Origin: Phycisphaerae bacterium
GTDB taxonomy: Bacteria > Planctomycetota > Phycisphaerae > Phycisphaerales > UBA1924
DNA: 64,000 bases
Direction: 5' to 3'
Assembly: GCA_014192545.1 (NCBI GenBank)
Contig: BJHL01000011.1
Location: 1-64,000 of the forward strand
The position numbers and the translations under genes were made by a program. Shown here one piece after another: positions 1 through 7,800 of this stretch. Every line of letters begins with the position of its first letter. Within the stretch, counting starts at the first letter, position 1. Under the pieces are notes generated by a model. The model saw nothing but the letters and a program-made list of their open reading frames with translations. It ran no database searches and had not been told where the DNA came from.

Positions 1-987
1 CTCAAACGCGGCGAACAGAAGAGCCTGCAGACCGACCGTGTCATCCTTGTGCCGGGACCGGAAGAAGAGGTTGCGATCGTGCGGTCCATCTATGAGCAGT
101 TCGTCAAGGAGGGCAAGAGCGAACGAACCATCGCTGACGGCCTGAACGGGGCGGGCATCCCTTCGGCTTGCGAGAGGCCGTGGACGCGGAGCATGGTGCA
201 TCAGATCCTGTCCAACGAGAAGTACATCGGCAACAACGTCTACAACCGGGTCTCGTTCAAGCTCAAGAAGAAACGGGTCATCAACCCACCGGACATCTGG
301 GTTCGCGGCGATGGCGCGTTTGACGGCCTCGTCGAGCCCGAGGCGTTCTTCATGGCGCGGGGGATCATCCAAGAGCGGCATCGGCATTTCAGCGACGACG
401 ACATGCTGGGCCGCCTGCGCACCCTTCTGGCTGTTCACCCTGAGCTCACCGGCGCACTCATCGACGAGACAGACGGCATGCCGTCCAGCTCGGCCTACCG
501 CACGCGCTTCGGGAGCCTGGTAAATGCGTACCGGCTGGCGGGATATACGCCGGAGCGCAACTTCGAGTATCTGGAAGTCAACCGTCAGCTGCAGCAGGTG
601 CATCCACAGCTCCTGAGGGACCTGATCCAAGACCTCCAGACAATGGGCGCGACCGTCGAGCGGAACGACGCGTCGGACGTCTTGACGATCAACGGGCTCT
701 ACAGCGCGTCGCTCTCCTTGGCACGATACCGCTCAACAGCAGCGGGCTCGCCCCGATGGCGATTCCGCATGCCCGAGGAAAGGGTCGCCGACATCCACAT
801 CGTGGTGAGGATGGACCAGTCCAATGAGCAGCCCGCTGACTACTACCTGTTGCCGAGCATCGACATGGAGCTTCCCGACTTCCGGCTGTCGGAGTTCAAT
901 GGGGCATCGATCGACACATTCCGGTTTGAGTCCCTTGAGTTCTTTTTCGGCATGGCGAAGGTCATCCAGATCGAGGTGGCGGCGTGA
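1..987 (+). CDS. Large serine recombinase, C-terminal part (5' end outside window)
   Basis: The frame is open from base 1, so this is the 3' part of a longer gene that begins upstream. The visible part starts inside the 'Recombinase' domain: motifs such as ERTIADGLNGAGI and HQILSNEKYIGN are typical of the DNA-binding region after the catalytic domain of large serine recombinases. The catalytic serine domain itself is not in the window. The last 200 residues have no recognised motif and lack the usual zinc-ribbon cysteines. The stop overlaps the GTG start of the next gene (GTGA), so it is translationally coupled to two ParB-like genes. Such recombinase-ParB-RepB trios are seen in mobile elements, and this one probably moves or maintains the neighbouring cargo. 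Family call fairly sure; role inferred. Confidence 0.82.
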   Translation, partial: LKRGEQKSLQTDRVILVPGPEEEVAIVRSIYEQFVKEGKSERTIADGLNGAGIPSACERPWTRSMVHQILSNEKYIGNNVYNRVSFKLKKKRVINPPDIWVRGDGAFDGLVEPEAFFMARGIIQERHRHFSDDDMLGRLRTLLAVHPELTGALIDETDGMPSSSAYRTRFGSLVNAYRLAGYTPERNFEYLEVNRQLQQVHPQLLRDLIQDLQTMGATVERNDASDVLTINGLYSASLSLARYRSTAAGSPRWRFRMPEERVADIHIVVRMDQSNEQPADYYLLPSIDMELPDFRLSEFNGASIDTFRFESLEFFFGMAKVIQIEVAA

Positions 988-1874
988 TCGACCATCGCGA
1001 TACCAACGTCGTCCGCATCCCCATTGACCAGATCACGGTGATGAACCCACGCGAGCGTGGGAAGGTGAAGTTCAAGCAGATCGTCTCGAATATCTCCAAC
1101 ATCGGGCTCAAGAAGCCCATCACCGTGGTTCAGCGAGGGACCAAGGACGGCAAACCTCTCTACGAACTGGTGTGTGGACAGGGCAGGCTCGAGGCGTGCC
1201 GCCAACTCGGGGACACTACGGTGCCGGCGCTCATCATCGACGCCTCGCGCGAGGATCTGTTGCTCATGAGCCTCGCGGAGAACCTGGCCCGCCGTCGCCA
1301 GACCTGCGTTGAGATGCTTCGTGAGGTCGGCAACTTAAAAGAACGCGGCTATTCGTACGCGGAGATCGCGCAAAAGACTGACTTGCACGTCTCGTATGTC
1401 AAGGGAATCGTCCGGTTACTCAAGCAAGGTGAAACTCGCCTTCTTGAAGCCGTGGAATGGGGACAGATTCCAATCAGTGTCGCCGTGACGATTGCCACGT
1501 CGGACGATCAGGAGGTTCAACGGGCACTGACAGAGGCGTACGAGTCGAAGAGTCTCCGGGGCAAGCAGCTGCTAAAGGCGCGGAGGTTGATTGAGGTGCG
1601 GCGTGCCGTTGGAAAGTCCATGCGGTACGCGGGCCGAAAGAACCTGAAGGCAGAGCTGACAAGCGACTCGCTGATGCAGGCTTACAAGCGGGAGAGCGCG
1701 AAACAACGGCTGCTGGTCCACAAGGCCAAGGTCTGTGAAACCCGTCTGCTGTTCGTCGCAAGCGCGCTCAAGCAGCTGTTCGCCGACCCGGGACTCATGG
1801 CCATTCTCCAGGCGGGCGAGCTGACCACCATGCCGCAGTTCCTGGCCGATCATGTCAGTCGAAAGGGAGCCTGA
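984..1874 (+). CDS. ParB/RepB-like partition-type protein 1
   Basis: This 296-residue protein has the ParB N-terminal nuclease-like fold: a promoter-proximal NPRE-type motif (MNPRERGK), then GLKKPITV, then the GQGRLEACRQLG box (residues about 70-82), then SLAENLARR and an HTH region (YSYAEIAQKTDLHVSYVKGIV). The start is GTG, overlapping the recombinase stop. Family members bind DNA and, in several cases, CTP; true ParB proteins partner with a ParA ATPase, but no ParA gene is visible here, so segregation is not the obvious job. More likely it supports the recombinase or regulates the element. The next gene starts one base after its stop. Confidence 0.85.
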   Translation: MIDHRDTNVVRIPIDQITVMNPRERGKVKFKQIVSNISNIGLKKPITVVQRGTKDGKPLYELVCGQGRLEACRQLGDTTVPALIIDASREDLLLMSLAENLARRRQTCVEMLREVGNLKERGYSYAEIAQKTDLHVSYVKGIVRLLKQGETRLLEAVEWGQIPISVAVTIATSDDQEVQRALTEAYESKSLRGKQLLKARRLIEVRRAVGKSMRYAGRKNLKAELTSDSLMQAYKRESAKQRLLVHKAKVCETRLLFVASALKQLFADPGLMAILQAGELTTMPQFLADHVSRKGA

Positions 1875-1875
1875 C

Positions 1876-2775
1876 ATGGCCGACGCGGTCCAGATGGCGT
1901 TCAACCCTGAGGGCATGATGGTGCCGATCGGCCAGATCCTCCCCGTTCGCACCGTGCGCCCTGAAATGCGAAAGGGGCAGCAGTATCAGCGCCTGTTCGC
2001 GTCCATACGCGAGCTCGGCGTGATTGAGCCGCTGATCATTTTCCCGCAAGACTCTTCTGAGGGGCGTGACCGACGCTACACCCTTCTGGACGGCCATTTC
2101 CGGCTCGACGTGCTCAAGGAACTCGGGCGCACCGAGGCGTTCTGCCTAATCGCCAAGGATGACGAGGGCTTCACCTACAACCACAAGGTGAATCGCATGG
2201 CCCCGATCCAGGAGCATTTCATGATCCTCCGAGCGCTCGACAACGGGGTGACGGAGAAGCGGATCGCCGCCACCCTGAGCGTCGACGTGAAGTCGATTCG
2301 GCTCAAGCGTGACCTCCTCACGGGGATCTGTCCCGAGGCCGTGGTGCTGCTGAAGGACAAGAACGTCACCACCAAGGGGCTCCGCGAGCTCAAGCGGGCC
2401 GTGCCGATGCGGCAGATCGAGATGGCGGAGCTAATGGTGGCGGCGAACAACTTCTCGACCGACTACGCGATGTGCCTGCTGGCCGCCACACCCGAGAAAG
2501 ACCTCATCGACACCGACAAGAACAAAGTGCTGCCGGGCATGAAGCCCGAAGACATCGCGCGTATGGAGCGAGAGATGGAACTGCTCGGCCGGGACTTCCT
2601 GATGATCGAGGAATCCCACGGCAAGAACACTCTGAATCTGGTGCTGGCCGTCGCTTACCTCCGCAAACTGCTCGATCACGCCGGGGTCGTCAAGTACCTG
2701 TCCCAGCGGCATCCGGACATCCTGGGGGAGTTTCAGAAGCTCGCTGACGCCCCGGACCTGAAGTCTGCTTCCTAG
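1876..2775 (+). CDS. RepB-family ParB-like protein 2
   Basis: This 299-residue protein has a ParB N-terminal domain (TVRPEMRKGQQYQRLFASI, then GVIEPLIIF and LLDGHFRLDVLKELG) and the RepB plasmid-partition C-terminal domain, recognisable from the stretch around residues 240-290 with SHGKNTLNLVLAVAYL and GVVKYLSQRHPDILGEF. The chosen ATG has a GGGAG ribosome binding site 7 bases upstream; a start 24 bases earlier is possible but lacks one. It completes the recombinase-ParB-RepB transcription unit. Its 3' end converges on the helicase gene at 2865 with 89 bases between. A degenerate relative of its C-terminus lies at 14036-14226. Confidence 0.85.
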   Translation: MADAVQMAFNPEGMMVPIGQILPVRTVRPEMRKGQQYQRLFASIRELGVIEPLIIFPQDSSEGRDRRYTLLDGHFRLDVLKELGRTEAFCLIAKDDEGFTYNHKVNRMAPIQEHFMILRALDNGVTEKRIAATLSVDVKSIRLKRDLLTGICPEAVVLLKDKNVTTKGLRELKRAVPMRQIEMAELMVAANNFSTDYAMCLLAATPEKDLIDTDKNKVLPGMKPEDIARMEREMELLGRDFLMIEESHGKNTLNLVLAVAYLRKLLDHAGVVKYLSQRHPDILGEFQKLADAPDLKSAS

Positions 2776-2864
2776 GTCGCCGGACGGGTGGACGTCCGAC
2801 GTATAAAGGCGTGTTAACCAAACGACTGCGAGGCTGTGGCGGGAGAGAAGCGGGAGCTCCTCCC

Positions 2865-4823
2865 TCAACCGCCAATGACCTCAACGTAGTCTCGGCCCTT
2901 CGCGATGGCCGTGAGCACTCCAGCGGCGTTGCTATGCGGAGACACTTGAAGCACCAGGGTGTCAATCGCGCGAGTCATCGGAATCATGCCCCATCGCGCG
3001 GAAAACCGGTCGGCAACCTCCTGCTGAGTCTCGAACAAATCCTTCGGTCGCCGCAGCCCCTCCTCAAGCTGTCGCTGCAGCAGGCGGTCAAAGTCAAGGC
3101 AGACAACAGTCCACCCCTCCAGCCCGCGGCACGATTCGTACTTAACGATTCGAAACTGTTGCACATTCTCAGGAAACGTGTCCCTGTTGGCGGCGATCGA
3201 GCCGTCCCACACCTGCTCGCCCCATTGCTGAAGGGTTGCTCCGATACCTGTACTTGTGGAGCCAGAGCTTCCCGTCACACAGAACAGTGCATCGACCTGC
3301 CGATTGCCGGCAGCCTGATGCTCGCCCATGATCCGGCTGTGCACGTGTTGAGTGTATGGTCCCACCACCACAATCACGCGGCCACCGAGTACCTCGTCGT
3401 TTATCGCCATATCCCACTCAAGGTGGGACGCGGCAACGAACGCCTCAACAAACGCGCAGATATTCGCCTTGAGACGAAGCGACTTGCGTAGCGGAACAAT
3501 CTGCCGGGATTCGGTCGGGGCGAGCAACGTCCAATCACACCGCCCGTCACGTCGCACGAGCTGGTCAACTCCATCCGCGACGATGATCCGGTTCGGTCCG
3601 AACAGTGCACCAAGAATGTCCCGCTCTTCTGTCGGCCAATCCTGTGCCTCGTCAATAAGCACGAAGTCCCAGTTGAACAACGACGGATGAGCCTTCCAAG
3701 CCTCCTCCTGCTGAAGCGTTTCTCTGGATTCGCCCGCAAATAGCTCTCGAAGTACCAGCTTCTTCGCTTGAAACTCCTCTGCGGGGAACGGCTCACCCTC
3801 TTGGATGGGCGGAGCTTCGCCCCAGGCGGACATCAACTCCCAAAAGAATCTCTCGCTGGTACGAATGCTGACCGTAGGGTCGTCGAGATTCTCGCGAATT
3901 CCCATCAGGTGCATTAGACGGCGCAAGTCCGATGCGAGAGCGCGGTTGTACGTGAGGAACAGAACTCGCGCGCCGCGGTCTTCTCTCAGACGGTTGGCGA
4001 GCTGCAGAAGTCGCACGGTCTTCCCCGATCCGCCTCGCCCGCGGAAGATCAAGAGCTGGCTTCCCAGCTTCTTCATGTATTCTGGGAGCTCGGGTTCGAC
4101 GGTGCGCTTGGTAATGCGCTCGATCTTCTGACGGTCTAGAGGCGAAGCCTCGATACGTCGTGTGAAAATGTCAATCGCGTTCTTCACCTCGGTCGCGGCA
4201 TCATCGCGGCCACAGCGAACAAATGAGTTTTGCCAGGGCTTGTGCAGGTCCCGTTTGATATCCTCGTGACGCTGGTTGACGATCGCCCGCAGGAAGTCCT
4301 TGGCGGTCACGTCAGCGCCCAGGATATTGCTTTGAACCTTGGGCAATGCCCTGGCTGGGACGTTCCTCAACCACAGGGCCGAAAGCCAGAATGGCGACCG
4401 AAAGCCCTGGCGTTCGACATACGTCTTGAGAGAGTGCACCTGCTTGAGATTCTGGTCTGTGGCACCGTGCCACTCCACCTGCCCGTTCGCTCGATTGATG
4501 TAACGGACAAGTACTTGATTGCCCTCAAACCGGATGGCCTCTGGAGGGTGGCCTTTGACCTCGATCGCGATGGCGAAGTTGGACAACCGCGCCGGCCGAC
4601 TGCTCAGTTCCTCGGCGAGCAGTTCTTCTGGAATGGGGACCACGCCCGTGCAAACCCCGAGGACCAACAAGTCGGTGTCCTGGACCTGGCAGCCGGGCGT
4701 AAATGCTCCCACCACAATGCGGACATCTCCGCGTTCTCCGATCAACTCTTCAAGCGCCGGACGAAGGGCGAGCGCGGCATTGTAGTTGTCGCTGGAGGTG
4801 TCGCCAAAGATCGAGATGCCCAT
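2865..4823 (-). CDS. NERD-like nuclease / UvrD-like SF1 helicase fusion
   Basis: A 652-residue protein, last gene of a four-gene operon and 19 bases after the giant helicase gene. The N-terminal 200 residues contain an IAIEVKGHPPEA segment followed by TDQNLKQVHSLKTYV, which resembles the E-x-K core of NERD (nuclease-related) domains. A helicase core follows: Walker A GRGGSGKT near residue 265, a Walker B/DEAQDW motif near residue 385, SLRLKANIC, and a C-terminal YESCRGLEGWTVVCLDFD plus MTRAIDTLVL block typical of the UvrD_C region. NERD-helicase fusions are common in defence loci and probably cut and unwind DNA. The nuclease call is weaker than the helicase call. Role in defence is inferred from its operon partners. 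Confidence 0.75.
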   Translation of the reverse strand: MGISIFGDTSSDNYNAALALRPALEELIGERGDVRIVVGAFTPGCQVQDTDLLVLGVCTGVVPIPEELLAEELSSRPARLSNFAIAIEVKGHPPEAIRFEGNQVLVRYINRANGQVEWHGATDQNLKQVHSLKTYVERQGFRSPFWLSALWLRNVPARALPKVQSNILGADVTAKDFLRAIVNQRHEDIKRDLHKPWQNSFVRCGRDDAATEVKNAIDIFTRRIEASPLDRQKIERITKRTVEPELPEYMKKLGSQLLIFRGRGGSGKTVRLLQLANRLREDRGARVLFLTYNRALASDLRRLMHLMGIRENLDDPTVSIRTSERFFWELMSAWGEAPPIQEGEPFPAEEFQAKKLVLRELFAGESRETLQQEEAWKAHPSLFNWDFVLIDEAQDWPTEERDILGALFGPNRIIVADGVDQLVRRDGRCDWTLLAPTESRQIVPLRKSLRLKANICAFVEAFVAASHLEWDMAINDEVLGGRVIVVVGPYTQHVHSRIMGEHQAAGNRQVDALFCVTGSSGSTSTGIGATLQQWGEQVWDGSIAANRDTFPENVQQFRIVKYESCRGLEGWTVVCLDFDRLLQRQLEEGLRRPKDLFETQQEVADRFSARWGMIPMTRAIDTLVLQVSPHSNAAGVLTAIAKGRDYVEVIGG

Positions 4824-4842
4824 GGATGCTCGCCTGTTCCTT

Positions 4843-7800
4843 TCACTGCGCCGCGATGTCTCCGGGACGCCGGCCGACCCGGTACGGATTGACCGAGCGA
4901 ACGCCCGGCCCGTACGAAGATCTAGCTGCTTGCAGCACTGGGTGCGACTCGATCCAGAGTGGGTGCGACTCGATGAGGATCACTCCATCCTTCACAAACC
5001 GCCTTCCGCTGCCCTCGTCTGAAGGAGCGAACCCGAAAGCCCGTGCGGGGCCGGCCAACACGTCACCACCTCCCTCGACCAGGCGCAACCAAGGGTTTTC
5101 GAGTCCTTCACGGATGGGCGTCCTCAGATCAACCGTTGTGGCGGCGCCGTCGCGCAAAATGCGGAGCATGTCGAAGCCCATCCTCCAGTCCAGAAGTCCG
5201 TGGTACGGAAGATTGCCATACTCCCGGAGGCATCGGGGGCATGATGCACCGCACCCGCCAGCGTGTTCAGGGGACACCCACGCCGGCCCGCCGGCCGGAG
5301 AGCCCATTGCCATTTCGAACGCGCACCGCAAGAGAGCCTGAAACTGCTGCGGCTCGCCGAGGCGGGAGCAGTAGCCGGCACCGTTCTCGAGGCAGTCGCA
5401 CAAGAAAGCCTGCGCGCGGACGGCGCCCGGCTGGCCATATGTCCGGATACCCACGTCGATCTCACTCGACCGAATGTCGAGCAGGATGGCGGCAGCCTTG
5501 CGTAACAGGAAGGCGAGGGAGTACCAAGCCGCGCGCCCCTCGGGCCTTCGCGGATCTGCCAGCACACCCTCCGGCCAAGCCCCTATGTCGACGAGAAGCA
5601 CGTCAGTGCGCCGACGGTCGAGCAGGGCCAGCCTGTGGCCGGGGCCGATCGGTTGCCCAAAGTTGTGGAACCCCGAGTCGTTGCTGGTTGTGTCATCGAA
5701 CACCGCCCAAGCAGCTCTGCCGTCCTGCTGTACGGGGTTCTGCCAGCGCAGAAGTGTGGAGGGCTGAAAATCAAAACCACCCGCGCCACCATTGTCGTTG
5801 AGCGTGACGATGCGGTCGCTCACTACGGCCACGTCAGCGTGGGTGCCGGGGATCCTCGTCGTTTGTGGGACAACACTCAGCGAGAGCGACGGCTTGGTCG
5901 CTCGGGGAAAGAACTCGAAGAGACCGTCGTAGTCGCGCGGTGAGAAATTCGAGAAGAAGCCGGTGGGCTCACGGGCATCAATGAACTGGAACTCCTGCTC
6001 ACCACAAACGGGGCAGTTCGACTTCGCGGGCGGCGAGCCGGAAGCGGGAGGATCCACTCTTGTGGGTCCGTAGCCCAAGTGTTGGCAGGCCGCACAGCGA
6101 CCGATCGTGACGTTTGGCTCGCCGATGGCCGGCACAAAGCCGGGCTTGGCCATTAGCTGATCTCCGACCGGCACGAGTCTAACAACGCCAGCGGCAGTGT
6201 GTACCCGTTTGTCTTTGACGGTTTCGCTTCCGGGTGCAAACTGCCCAATCGCGATGTCCAGCGCCCGATCGACAGTTCCATGCTCCGGTGGCCACGGCAT
6301 CGCGCGAGTGGGCAGTTGGGTATGTAGCAGCCGAATCCTGGTTGGAAAGCCGAACAAGGGTAGCACGCCTGCGTGCGCCAACCGCTCACTCAAGGCTTCC
6401 TGAGTCAAGGTCGGATCCGCGACAAACGCGTCAATGGCAGGCGGCAATTGGCTTTGAACCCAGCTAACTTCGGAATCAAGGAACGAAGACAACTCGGTCG
6501 GCAGGGTGAGCCGCATTCTCGCAGCAAGCACCTCGGCAGCCGACCGCAGTTCGGCTCCGTGTCCAGCCATCCAGGCGATGAGGTCTGCTCTCTCGCCGGC
6601 CCAGTCCGCCGCGTCACCAAACTCACCGTGAACACTCTCGCCAGCGGCAGGAGGTTGGCCGGCGCGCGCTGCCCGGAAAGCCTGTCGAAGGCACTCTTCC
6701 GTCAGAACGCGACGGAAAATGGCGCGATTGGTGGGATCGATGAAGGGAGGCGGCGGCCTGTCGCCCGTTATCTTCTCCGCGTGCTCAAAGTAGTATGCGT
6801 CGTGCGAGCGGCCTCGGCAGAGCGTAACCGCGAGCGAGACTCCAGCACCACGCCTGCCTGCTCTGCCCACACGCTGCTGGTAGTTGAACCGCTCAGGCGG
6901 CATATTTGCGAGCATGACCGACAAGAGTGCGCCGATGTCAACTCCCGCCTCCATCGTGGTGGTCACGCTAAGCAGGTCGATTCCGTCAACCTGAGGCAGT
7001 TCCCTCGGAACAAACACGTCCTGAAACCGGCGTTGGCGGTCGGGCTTGTCTTCCTGGTCTGTTTGGCCGCTGAGCTCCTCGGCGTGGAGTCGAAATGCTT
7101 GGCGACGGTCGTCCGCAAGATATGCGAAATAGTCGCTGGCTGATGGACCGTTGCGAGCTGGCTCCGCCTGCAGACGGCCTCCGCACTCCACACAGCGACC
7201 ATTCCCGCGAGCGAAATAGCCAGACCTGCATTGGCTGCACCGGTTGACGATACCGTCCGTCGGCGGCGTCAGATCAAGCATCAGCTTTTCCGGGTCGAGA
7301 CCGGGCTTCTTCTCTGTTGGAAGCGCATCGCCGGGGACTAGCACCTGCGATTGCAGCAGAAGAGCCTCGACGGCAGCGCATTGCGCAGCGTCATTCATGT
7401 ACGCGGTGGCCCAGGACTTTGGTCCGCTGGGCAGCCCGGGTGCGGCGTTGCCCTGCTCAAAGTACGCAGCGCCAACGTAGTTGCGGCGGAGAGCGAGACG
7501 CCGGATCACCGATTCGGCACAACCCAGATGCTCGGCACTCTGCCCAGCGATCGACGCGATAGTCACACGGCCGAGCCCCAACCCCTCAAACGTGCGGGCG
7601 CGGTGGGGAAAGAGCACGTACATGATCTCGGCCATGAGACCCCGTCGCATTCTCGTCAGATGCGCATCGAACAGGCCACTATTCTGGCCCCAACGCTCCC
7701 TTGCACGCGGGCCCGACCAATCGAAACACTCGGGCCACGAATAGTCCCGTCTGGACTGTGCGTCGCGCCATGACAGAACGTCGCTGCCGCACCCGCCGGG

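Noticed and set aside
2776-2864. Possible attachment site between repB and the helicase
   Set aside because: Only imperfect short hairpins; no repeat found at the other seam (14227-14282).
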